From Cladorhizidae sp. MBARI D1340-BT2 (taxonomy: Eukaryota; Porifera; Demospongiae; Poecilosclerida; Cladorhizidae), in the NCBI GenBank assembly GCA_028752905.1, contig JAQNBH010000014.1:17157250-17221249 (forward strand): 64,000 nucleotides of DNA, read 5' to 3'. The notes under the pieces were generated by a model that did no database searches, had not been told where the DNA came from, and saw nothing but the letters and a program-made list of their open reading frames with translations. A program made the translations under genes and the position numbers. Each line of letters starts with the position of its first letter. Positions within the stretch are counted from its first letter, which is position 1. This document shows, one piece after another, positions 46,171-56,555 of this stretch.

Positions 46171-49100
46171 TTATGAAATTCTGAGCTCCATATCTTCCAA
46201 TGACCTCAACAGTTCCTTAGCTCGTGGGTCCAGCAGGCCATTAGTTCTCAGTTCTTCCTTCACCACCTCGTAGTTAGAGGAGTCCACAAAGTTCGCAGAA
46301 ATAGCCAGAGACCTCTCCAAATTCTCCACACGATGGGGGGAGCCTGAGGGCACAAATAGAAACTCTCCGGCATCCAGGATACACTCGCGTGGGTGCGTGA
46401 GGGAGAGGAGTGGGTGCGTGCAGACACCCTCAGGCCATTTGGAGAGATCCACTTGGAACACGGCATCTGTAGAGTGATGGTAGATGGGGGAGAGGGAGGA
46501 GAGGTCTTCCGGAGGAAACACAACCCACCTACAAAAAAACACGCTGACTGAAGGACTGGAGGTTGACTGCACTTCAATAGTGACTGTGAAGCATGCTCAG
46601 ATTTTATGTGTGGGAGGGGGGGGTGGAGGGGGGGGGGGGGAGGGAGGTGCAAGTCAGAAAGTCAGGGTTGTGAAATTATGGGGGGGGGGGGGGGGGGGAT
46701 TTTTATTAACACTCTTATGTTGCTTCCAAAGGGGGGAAACCGGATCCCGGGGAGGAGGCACCCAATCCAGTGTGTCTTTGAATTAAGCTAGCTCTAATGA
46801 GCATCCCTAAAGATTCAAGCAGACTGTGTGTTTGCTGGGTGCAAGACTTGAGAGGACTTTGTGTCTGGTGGAGGGGTCACCGTTGGTTTGCAAAATATTA
46901 CACAAACTGGCCCTTTTCACAAATGCATGTGCATGCAGACACTTTTTAAAATATACCCATCATATGTCTCTACGGAGATTCACCGTACTTCAACCTAGCC
47001 TCAATCCACTGTGTTTCTAAGCGTGTCCACAGAGATAATGACACCTGGATGTGCGCTATCTAGTGGGCGAGTTTTGGAGGGGAGGAGTCATTTCCATGGA
47101 AGTGTAGGCACAAGCTTATTCCTGATGAAGGCTAGAGCATCTAGCCGAAACATCTAGTGAGTAATAAAAAGGTTATCGAGAAAGTCGGTGTGTGTATTGA
47201 GAGTTCGTTGATATTTTCATGACCAAGTTGTGTGCCAAGTTGTGGCCACACTCATGAATCTTGTGTGTTTTTTCCTCTTGGCCCTCCAGTGGAGGGTTGT
47301 GTGGGTAACAAGGATCTGCTGACCCTAGGTAATACTAACAGGTCCTGCCCCTGACCAATGATTAGCATGGTTGTGTGTAACCACCTCCCTCCCCTCCCTC
47401 CCCAAACAACAACAACACACATAAAAATAAAAAACACACACATAAAAACAACAACTGACAACCAATAACATACATAGCTGTGTGTTTTGAGTTGAGAATG
47501 GTGAGTGGTAGCATGTTTATTCTGCAACACCTGGCATATGTAACAGCCTCTTCTCTTGTCTCGTGATGAACAGGAACCTTGCTCTGGAGAGACTCACCTG
47601 CTTCATTCACCCTTCTCTAGCCTCCTTGGTAGGCACTGCTTACTAACTTTGCCTGAAGGGAGGCCTACTGTGTTTATAGAGACTTGCCCCAGAGGACATG
47701 AGACGAGCTAGCCTGCTTCCGTCCGCACGTCGATGCGATGGGATTTTCACAATGAGAACAAATTTACTCGAGTGTAGTTTTCATGATGCCACTAGTTTGT
47801 GGAAAAAAGTGACCTTTTGCACCCTGTGAAACTTTCCCGCTGTGCATTACAAGATAGGATCCAATGGATAAAGTATTGAGAAAAATCAGTCGGTCGTCCA
47901 GAAAATGAACGTCTGAGAAAAACACGACCGTACAGTTCAAGAAACTGCCCATTGATGACCCCTCACCCAATAGGCATCCAGCTAGCACCTAATGCTTAGT
48001 CTCCACTAGTTATATACATGCTGATTTTCAAGTTCCAAGTTCCATTCTGTACGTGATCTTGTGTTCCTGGCCTGGTACCAACAACTATTCCATACAATTG
48101 CATCATTCCACCCAGACCCTGCCCATGACGAGCATCGATGCATGCACAATCTCTTAATTAAAGAAGGACCCACCTTTTCCTCCCTTCAAAGAGAGCCATC
48201 CAGAAGTTTGAGCCGAAGGCATCGACATGGAGCTCGCTGGTGAGTCCGGCTGGTGCAATAAAGAGGCTCGGCCAGCTGTCCTGGTACAGCGAGCCAGCAG
48301 GGGTCCTCTGCAGGAAGTTGTCGGCTACGTAGTCTGGTATGGTCAACTCTTGCATCAGCTCGGGACAGTTGAGAGGCAGACTCCAGTCGAACAAGTAGCG
48401 TTGGTCTAAGAATGTTGAGGGTAAAATTGAAAATAATTCATGGAGCCCAACTTCTCTTCATGTCTTCAGTGAATCCTGCAGTCAGAGAGACATAGGGGAG
48501 CCAAGAGAAATGGCTGCAGTCAGAGAGACATAAGGGGGCCAAGAGAAATGTCTGCAGTCAGAGAGACATAAGGGGGACCAAGAGAAATGGCTGCAGTCAA
48601 AGAGACAGAGGGGGCCAATGGCTGTAGTCAGAGAGACATAGGGGACCAAGAGTAATGGCTGGGTCAGAGAGACATAAGGGGGCAAGAGAAATGGCTGCAG
48701 TCAGAGAGACATAAGGGGGCAAGAGAAATGGCTGCAGTCAGAGAGACATAAGGGGGCAAGAGAAATGGCTGCAGTCAGAGAGACATAAGGGGGCAAGAGA
48801 AATGGCTGCAGTCAGAGAGACATAAGGGGGCAAGAGAAATGGCTGCAGTCAGAGAGACATAAGGGGGCAAGAGAAATGGCTGCAGTCAGAGAGACATAGG
48901 GGGCAAGAGAAATGGCTGCGTCAGAGAGACGGGGGCCAAGAGAAATGGCTGCAGTCAGAGAGACATAAGGGGGCAAGAGAAATGGCTGCAGTCAGAGAGA
49001 CATAGGGGGCAAGAGAAATGGCTGCGTCAGAGAGACAGGGGGGCCAAGAGAAATGGCTGCAGTCAGAGAGACATAGTGAAGCAACTGGTCAGAGTGGAAC

Positions 49101-52100
49101 AACAGCAAACATTGACCTCACTCAATGAGGGGGGGGGGGGGGGGGGGGGGGGGGGATATTGACACGAGATATTTCATATAAACATGAAGTATTCCAGATT
49201 TTGTAGTAGTGGCCCTTTCTCTTTCTCTTAAACATGAGATTCTAAGTGGTGATTCCTCTAACACCAATATAGATTCCATAAATCTCTCGTTTATCCCCTA
49301 GAAAAGTTATCTTCGTCTTGTATCATTGGGATATGCGTCATCAACTCAAGAGTGTATCTAATTAACCCACTGCCTGTGGGAGACACTTGAATTTGGGAAT
49401 TCACCAAATGACCATACATGAACAACCCTGTCACAACCTTTCCAAGGAAGGACATCCCGGGATTCCTGGGATACTTGTGGGACCATCCTGAGATGTCCCT
49501 AAGTGAGGGCAACTGGCTATACACCATGGATCCTGGAGTCAGTGCAAGGTCTAGGCTAGGGGGGTATTCTATAGCTACGTAAGGCTAGTGTTATTCTAGG
49601 TCTAGGCTAGGGGGTCTCTCTAGCTAGGGCTAGTGTCATTCGAGGTCTAGGACTAGGGCTAGGGGATATTCTATAGCTAGGGCTAGTGTCATTCTAAGTC
49701 TAGGCTAGGGGGTACTCTCTAGCTAGGGTTGTCATTCGAGGTCTAGGTTAGGAGGTACTCTATAGCTAGGGCTAGTGTCATTCTAGGTCTAGGACCAGGG
49801 CTAGTGTCATTCTAGGTCTAGGACCAGGGCTAGGAGATATTCTATTACTAGGGCTAGTGTCATTCTATAGGCCTAGGACCAGGCCTAGAAGGTATTCTAT
49901 AACTAGAGCTGTGTAACTCTAGGTCTAGCCAAGGCTAAGAGGTATTCTATAACTAGGGCTAGTATCATTTAGGGATAGAAGAATTCTAGGGATAGGAATA
50001 TTCTAGGGATACCAGGCATCCAAATCTCCCTCCCTCCATACACCCCCACACACACACCTTCAACTTACCCTCAGCTTCCACCTCGAGAGAATCTATGAAT
50101 GCGCCGACTTTACATTCTCCAGCATCCTCAAGCTGCGCCCACTCGATGCTCCCACGAACAACCTTCTTCAACGGAGCAACTCTTTCTCCTATAACCTTGT
50201 GAGTTCATGCAACACGAAACAGAATTACGCACTACATCCCAACGTGCACTGTATGAAGCATAGCAGGACAGATGTTTGGTCAAGGATGATAAAATAAACT
50301 CTCAGCTGATGTAGTGAAATGTAATGACTTTCTCTATGATAACTTCAAAAATAACTTTCAATGGATGCTCTCTATAGCTTTCATTTCATATAAGCCAGAG
50401 CTGAAACGCTTCCGAAGTATTGTATCTCGCTAACTATGAATGTGATGTAGTTAATTACCTGAAGAGTTTGTTCCTTCACCCAACTGTTTGCAAATGACTC
50501 TCCTGGTTCTATACTGATCCCACAGCTACTTAGTTGATCATTGAGAAGTCATTTATACATTGTGTTCAGTAGTAGGTAAAATAAAGGCTACCTATATAAC
50601 ATAATTATTTAGGATATAAATGATCCTGCCCTCATAACCAATACCAAGTGATCCAGGGAGGGGGGGGGTGGCAAACAAGCCATATATATGTCTAGGTAAA
50701 ATGAGGACTATTTTTTTTTTTGATACAAAATGCATGAACCCATCCTCATATATATATATTATATGCTATAGTCAAAAGGACTGGTAAACCACCCATACCA
50801 TATTCTACTGGACTACACAAAATAATAATAATAAAGTAATCCCTCTCCCGTTGAGTGACTATATACATATAGTTCAAGGAAGTGAAGCCCATGCACATTC
50901 ATTGGTCACGAGTGTTCATGGATGTTACTGTGGGCTCACTTACTCTCTTCACATAGCTAAGTGTCCATGCCTTGGCAGTCATCAGCTGCACTAGATTAGT
51001 GATGACCACTGGAGTGTGGGTCAGCACGTATCTATCATGAAATTCCTTGCAACCGAGATCCGAACATGATCGCCTTTCAACCTAAAGACCACTTTGCATA
51101 ATTGTACATCTCAGTCAACTTGCATAACTTTCAGCATAGCAACATTAATTTATATTCTTGTCATGTAGCACACACGTTAGTAAATGTGGCAAATTAAGAA
51201 AGAAGCATTTCTTAGTTGTGGCATCGTTGCATGTGTAAAGCATTTCAGCTTATGGGGAAGTTTCATCTAGACAGTAGCTACATATATACATATATACTTA
51301 AATAATGGGGGAGTGGTTGGTGAGTGGTACTCAATATATGAAATTATACACAAATGCAAATTTTTTAATTACATAAATGCTCTAGCATTTGAATCAGCCT
51401 TAAAAAGGAACAGGAAAAAAAGGTGTGTCCCTACTTGAGCTATATATACACCTGTTAAATATTTATATATAAAAAGCTCTGTTCCCTTTGACATTAAAAT
51501 TGCAGTTAAAATTGCAGGTAAAATTGCAGGTGCATACTAAAGTAACATGTACCCAAATTCTGGGACCCAACTCTCACAAATTTGTGAGATCACTACATTT
51601 GAAACTTTTTATGCATGACCAGCTATATGCCTAACTAACCAGGGGCAGAACACCACTTCAAGTTTACCCATGATGGGCATAACAGTCACTCTTCTCAAGC
51701 TAAATAATAACAGCAGTAGTTTACTGACTTGAGTATACTGAGGCATTTCCAATTCTACTAGCGGCCACTTCTCCAGTTCCTTTCTGCCTCTTTTCTTCAC
51801 CTCCTCCACTGACCTCTGTCGATCCAAGAGTTCTATCAACCATTCCAAGTCTTTCTCCTCCTCGTCATCTTTCTCTTGCTCCTCCTTATCCTTGGGATGT
51901 TTTGACCTTGCTAGATGTGCAAACTTGATGGCTGCCATAGTATTCTCGAGGTCATTGCCCAGCAAGTGGTGACAAGTAGCCAATGAAAAATTGACAGAGG
52001 AAGAGGGAGACAAACTGGACAGATATGATATGCGTGATTGAATGAACTCCTTGGCTTCCGGTAACCTAGAAAATGGGGGGAAATTAAATTTCGATTGGGA

Positions 52101-52402
52101 GGGCATGCTGATTTCAAGGATAACAGCCAATAAGGACTTTCCTACCTGGAGACATGAAATAAAATTGTGCTGGGGTTGTTGGACGTTGTTCCAAGGCTAA
52201 CTGAATGCGTCCTCTGTTTCCACCATTTTGCCAGGAGTATGCTTGCCTTGACAGAGGATGGGGAACATATAAGGAAAGAGTTAGATTTTTTTCCATCATC
52301 CTTTTCCCTGTGGAATCTGCATCTCTTCGGTTCTGGTGTTGCCTGTTCTTCATCAGGTAAAGTAGGTGGCGGCCATTCCGTGACGTACTCGCAAGCGTCC
52401 AT
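46171..52402 (-). CDS. JmjC-domain 2-oxoglutarate/Fe(II) dioxygenase (5 exons, 436 aa)
   Basis: Probably a protein or histone hydroxylase/demethylase; the substrate is unknown. Minus-strand exons: 52402-52146, 52065-51729, 50195-50069, 48405-48174, 46528-46171. Each junction has GT-AG and all phases close. Residues 1-85 are polar (ATPEPKRCRFHREK). Residues about 86-195 are helical, with an acidic patch (KDKEEQEKDDEEEKD). The cupin/JmjC core starts near 240 (DQRYLFDWSLPLNCPEL). Fe(II) ligands are H300 and D302 (ELHVDAFGS) and H383 (GSPHRVEN); K317 in EGRKRW is placed where small JmjC enzymes often have the cosubstrate-proximal basic residue. The layout (N-terminal helical region, C-terminal JmjC, under 450 aa) resembles KDM8/JMJD5, but I cannot assign the subfamily. 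Intron 3 carries two minisatellites and intron 4 a hammerhead-like motif. Confidence 0.88.
46605..46700. repeat. Poly-G tracts in JmjC intron 4
   Basis: Two long G runs on + (about 46614-46640 and 46680-46698). They lie near the 5' side of the minus-strand acceptor of the last exon, as C runs in the transcript. Confidence 0.85.
47121..47160 (+). ncRNA. Hammerhead-like motif, best-preserved core
   Basis: CCTGATGAA, then a perfect 7-bp stem GGCTAGA / TCTAGCC with loop GCA, then GAAACATC. All conserved core positions of a hammerhead are present; the cleavage triplet is ATC (permitted by the NUH rule). Helix III would be only A-U plus a C/A mismatch, and helix I is weak. A diverged tail follows (GGTTATCGAGAAAGTC, then ATTGAGAGTTCGTTG). 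It is antisense in JmjC intron 4. Confidence 0.5.
48475..49080. repeat. Minisatellite, 36-37-bp unit, about 17 copies
   Basis: Unit core GCAGTCAGAGAGACATAAGG then GGGCAAGAGAAATGGCT, in JmjC intron 3, starting 70 bp beyond the exon 4 acceptor. Confidence 0.97.
49128..49155. repeat. Poly-G run
   Basis: About 27 consecutive G on the plus strand, in JmjC intron 3. True length may be uncertain because long homopolymers are hard to sequence. Confidence 0.9.
49540..49985. repeat. Minisatellite, about 44-60 bp irregular unit
   Basis: Units share CTAGGTCTAGGCTAGGGGG then CTCTATAGCTAGGGCTAGTG with TCATT. About nine copies in JmjC intron 3, next to exon 3. Confidence 0.93.
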
Positions 52403-52579
52403 GGTTCATCTTCGCCTACGCGGAATATTAATGCTACTATTAATATAGTACGCCCAATCACTCGCTGAAGTTATAAATGTTTTCGCGGGAAAATTGCTAT
52501 TGCTCCACACTTTGTTCGCTTATCTATTATTGGTAACTCATTTTCCTGCAAGGCTTCGTGATTTTAACTACAACAAAGA
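52403..52579. promoter_or_regulatory. Shared bidirectional promoter gap, JmjC / CD225-like
   Basis: The start codons are 177 bp apart and divergent. The gap holds a near-perfect E2F-type site TTTCGCGGGAAA (52481-52492), a CCAAT box (52454-52458) and an AT-rich TTATAAATG at about 52471. E2F sites typically couple promoters to S phase; that regulation is inference. Confidence 0.65.
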
Positions 52580-55500
52580 ATGGCTACTGGATACTCTAAA
52601 AGTAAGAGCTGTATAATTTCTAATTATTTCTATCTAGCTCTGTAACTCCAGCTATGCTTACACTTTGCTACTAATCTTTCTCACATAGCAGGTGATATCC
52701 CCATGAAGAAGCTGTGCCAAGAAGCAGTACTGAAGTTGAATGCTTTTCATATTAAAACAGAAGAAACCACCATGGAGAAGGAAGAACCTCTGCAGACAAG
52801 CACACCAGAGACATCATTATCAGACCAAAGAACATCCAAGAATTGTGGTCCTACATCAAAAACTGAAATCATGCTGTTAACAGAAATTGGTGAAATTGGA
52901 CGTAGAACAGGTCCAAATTTATCTGCTATACAAGGCTGGGAAATGAGCACATCCATCACACCTCAAGACATGGCTTACCAGATACCACTTAATAACAGAG
53001 ACTTGAAGAACACGAGCTGCTCCATGTTCTATCCTCCTCCTCCTCCTCCATCTCTGAGAAGTCACCAGGATGCATCAACAGAGGAGCCTCTTCAGACAGA
53101 AGAAGCAAATGTGCTGCCACAAGATGACTGTGCTTCTGAGTGCCTTGAAAAACTGGAGCAGCGTCATGACAGCATAACCGGCATTCGTGCTGAAGTTTCT
53201 AAAAATGCAGCTTTGATGTGCTCTAGCAACCCAGTAACACCAGTTGCTGCTAGGACTGATGCCAAACAGGTAAGTCACAGTTCAGTAAGTTTAATTCTGG
53301 TTGGGTTTATGAAACACTTATCCCTCTTTCCGTGCACTTCGCAACCTTTTCGTCTTCAGGTATCTGCTCCTGTTTCGCCAACTCACCCGTTTCTTCCCCC
53401 TCCCTACACTGCTAGGTCAGCTGCCACTGGTGTGCTACAGCCACAGTATACTCCTGCACAATATCCAATCTATCCAGTGGCACATGCAGCAGCTGCACCT
53501 TCTCAGCCCATTATTATACAACAGGTAGTCATGGATGGAGGTAGAATTTACTAAGATGGAGTGAGGGGATGAGATTAATGGAAAGAGGGAAGGGTGCAAG
53601 CATACATGCAACTTCCATATACCGTGAACTTTCCACTCACTCCCATCCATATACTATTAGTGGAACTTTGTGTGTCCAGAAATTGTTAAACCTAGATCAA
53701 CTTGGGTAGTTAGAACTATGCTGAGGTATGAGAGTGTCTGTCTGTCTAGATGTAGGCATAGTGTTTTGAAGATAGGTATTACTCCTGCATCCCTTTCTCC
53801 TTACCATAGTTCACATGCAGCAACACTTTAGACAATGTCCCACTGAGGGAGTTGGTAAGTGGCAATACGATACTTGCAAGGACAGCTTCTAATTACCAGC
53901 ATAGCATCTGAACTCCAGCCTTAAATCAAAATAAGAGTAATTGTAACCAATAAAGCAAACCAATAAAGCATGTAGAAAAAGCTCAATTAAGTAACTGAAG
54001 TGAGTTTCTGACTCCCAACTCTCCCAAGATCCACCGCTGGTTGCGTAGCTTTCTTCTAAGCTACTGTAGGTCACTGTACTTAAAAAAGACTGAGTATATA
54101 GCATGCAAGTGTTAGTGAATGGACGACGAAAAATTTAGTCGACTTGCCTCAGTGAGTGGCAGTGCAACAAAATTTCGAGTAGGTGAGGAAATTAAAGAGA
54201 AAGTCATTGTAAAACATACATAGTGTTTTGCTTGAATCTTGACACTAGTATTGTGATAGCTCAGTCCAGCATGCCAGAGCTGTCATGATATCTGAGGAGT
54301 CCTTTAGTCAGCTCAGTCCAGCATGCCAGAGCTGTTATGATATCTGAGGAGTCCTTTAGTCAGCTCAGTCCAGCATGCCAGAGCTGTCATGATATCTGAG
54401 GAGTCCTTTAGTCAGCTCAGTCCAGCATGCCAGAGCTGTAACATGTGGGTGGGATTAGCTGGGCAAGGTTTGACTAAACAGTATCTGCAATTTTTTATCA
54501 TGTGTACACATTGCTACTGTGGAATACTTATACCCCACAGTCTTACCTCCCATGGTTCAAGGTTCATTGATCCTCCTACCTTTTTTTTCCTTCTCTTCCG
54601 CTCTCTATTGTCTTTCTTGTCTTGCTTCTCTTGGCTAGCCCTGTTTGTGTTTCTCCATCTTAGTTTCATCAGCTGGTTGTAACATCATAGTACTCGTGTG
54701 AGGGTCGCGGTGGTTTGGGGTTGGCTAGTAATCTACACCAGAACATGGTCCTTGAGCTGCAGTGCATTACTGTGTGCGATAGCCAACTAATTTCAGCCTC
54801 TACAAGCAGAAGTAACTAGAGTTTGGCTGATTAGCTGTTTCTGGATGACCAAGTAAAGAGTATCTCTATGGCTACAGGCTAGAGAGTAGTTCTATGCCTG
54901 AATAACAAGTGAGTGGGTCGATACCACAAGCTAGAGTGTAATTTGATCAGTGCGGAGCTTACTCAAACTTGTCCCTACAGGTCTACAAACTCCAATAAAC
55001 CATGTGGTGGGAGTGACCAATACCATATTGACATTTGGATTTTGAATGTTTAACTTGTAAATATATGCAGGGATAATGTTCACAATGAACTCTCAAGTTG
55101 ACATAACAAAATTACAATGGCCTTCTCAATAATCAACTTTCTAGATCGAGTATCTAAATTTCTAGTTGATTATTGAGATCATAACTATCTTAGTTATGCT
55201 AATATATTTTGATCAGCAAACAGGTAATGCTGCTTCTCAGGAGAACACGATTGGTGGTAGATATGGAAGGTACGGCTACCGGAATTACAACTGGATCTAT
55301 TTATCCGTCTCCATTATGTTGCTGATACTGAGTTTCTGTAACCCCTCCCTCTTTATTTTTGCCATTCCAGCCAACATTGCATCGTTAATTGTAAGTCAAA
55401 CAAAAAAGTTGTTGGTTATGTAAATGATGACAAGTGCTTTAATTCTGTGCAAGTTGAAGGTTTAGTAAGAGGTTCTAATTTGTGTAAGTGGTAGCTACAT

Positions 55501-56025
55501 GTAATTCAGTACTAAACATGCAGCAGCTTGTAATGTTATGTTTGTGATTTTACTGGCATTGTCAGAGTTTTTTATTATTGCATTGGAACTGAACTTGTAG
55601 TAGCCACAGGACATGGAGTTGATTAGACACAAGAGTGTTTTATTTTGTGTAGTTCTGTGCACAAGCTAGGGAACGTATATTAATGTGGGGAGTTATATAA
55701 ACTGTTGCTTAGTCCTTTCACTGTTTCATGTCTCTGACTGCCATAGCAACCATTAAAGAAGCGGTCTATATGTAGGTGGTTACTGAGTGTGTATTGTTGT
55801 TTGTTGTTTTCTTGCCAATTCCCACTACAGATCTTAATTGACGGGGATAGAGAAGCTTACCCATGGGCCAGACAAATTTCCCAGTGCTGCACCTTGGCTG
55901 GGTGTTGCTGCATTCTTGTAGAACTTTTTGCATTCATACTCATCATTTCCATCATAGCAATTATTGGAGCAACGACTGGTAGTGCTCTGGTATATCTCAG
56001 CCACTTCTTTGATGAAGGATTTTGA
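52580..56025 (+). CDS. Proline-rich CD225/dispanin-like two-TM protein (5 exons, 378 aa)
   Basis: Exons: 52580-52601, 52689-53269, 53360-53524, 55217-55390, 55831-56025; all phases close. The first 256 residues have no TM segment and include PPPPPPS and a Pro/Ala/Tyr-rich stretch (QYTPAQYPIYPVAHAAAAP). Then RYGRYGYRNYNW leads into TM1 (about 282-314), a short loop with DGDREAYPWARQISQCC, and TM2 (about 334-363), which is rich in Cys and Ile. Two hydrophobic segments near the C-terminus, separated by a loop with an acidic/aromatic pattern and a Cys pair, match the CD225 layout of dispanins (IFITM, PRRT families). Membrane location is likely; function is unknown. The exon 2 acceptor is a CAG/TAG tandem (exon at 52689 or 52692), both in frame, changing TG to S. 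Other small two-TM proteins remain possible. Confidence 0.75.
54255..54440. repeat. Tandem repeat, about 58 bp, 3.5 copies
   Basis: Copies share CAGCTCAGTCCAGCATGCCA then GAGCTGTCATGATATCTGAGG, in intron 3 of the CD225-like gene. Confidence 0.95.
55083..55172. repeat. Foldback copy of the hammerhead-family tail
   Basis: Starts CAATGAACTCTCAAGTTGAC like the 35.04 kb element. Arms TCTCAATAATCAACT and AGTTGATTATTGAGA flank a 20-bp AT-rich spacer with no hammerhead core. It ends 45 bp before exon 4 of the CD225-like gene. Confidence 0.75.
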
Positions 56026-56144
56026 GAGAAAATGTAATTCTTGTGATTTGGATTATGAGCTAGAAGTATTTCAATATCGGTCCATTGACTGGACACTATA
56101 TACGATACTTCTGTCAACATGAGTAAAAAAATACTGTCATTATT

Positions 56145-56400
56145 GTATTAGTGTTGTGAAGGACTGAGTGATTTTTCCCAATAGATTTGTGCATTTGATT
56201 GTGTGTTATTACTATGTTGCTAGAGTATTGTTATTGTTACATGCATTACTCATTTAGCGAGACCCTTACCTGTAGGGATTTTGAAAGGGTTATTATTAAT
56301 AATATTTGAAACATGGGTATTAGTATTGTAAAGGACTGAGTGATTCCCCCCCCCCCCCCCCCCCCAATAGATTTGTGCAGTTGTAATTCTTGGATTGTGT
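56145..56400. repeat. Diverged tandem duplication, about 175-bp period
   Basis: TATTAGTGTTGTGAAGGACT with GAGTGATT and AATAGATTTGTGCA occurs at about 56148-56200 and again at 56320-56385, the second with a poly-C run. It is downstream of the CD225-like stop. Confidence 0.8.
56209..56290. repeat. Copy 1 of an 80-bp direct repeat (copy 2 at 62905-62978)
   Basis: Both copies read ACTATGTTGCTAGAGTATTG, then TTACATGCATT and GACCCTTACCTGTAGGGATT with TTGAAAG. They lie 6.7 kb apart in the same orientation, with both hAT elements between them. Confidence 0.85.
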
Positions 56401-56555
56401 CTTATGTCGGGGAAATTACCCTCTCCTGGCTAAAGGTCTTCCTACCTCGCCTAATAATAATAATAACCAGTAGCCGATACCCAAGCTACTAGGGTAACAC
56501 CTTGTGATGCCTAGATATGAGAGCCCTAGCTTCCCACCAGACGCTCCATCTAGAC

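Noticed and set aside
49291..49527. 78-codon minus-strand frame between JmjC exons 3 and 4
   Set aside because: The flanking exons join directly in phase (AE-DQRYLFDW), no good splice borders, no JmjC resemblance.
53435..53650. Minus-strand frame over the CD225-like exon 3
   Set aside because: Shadow of the Pro/Ala-rich coding exon on the other strand.
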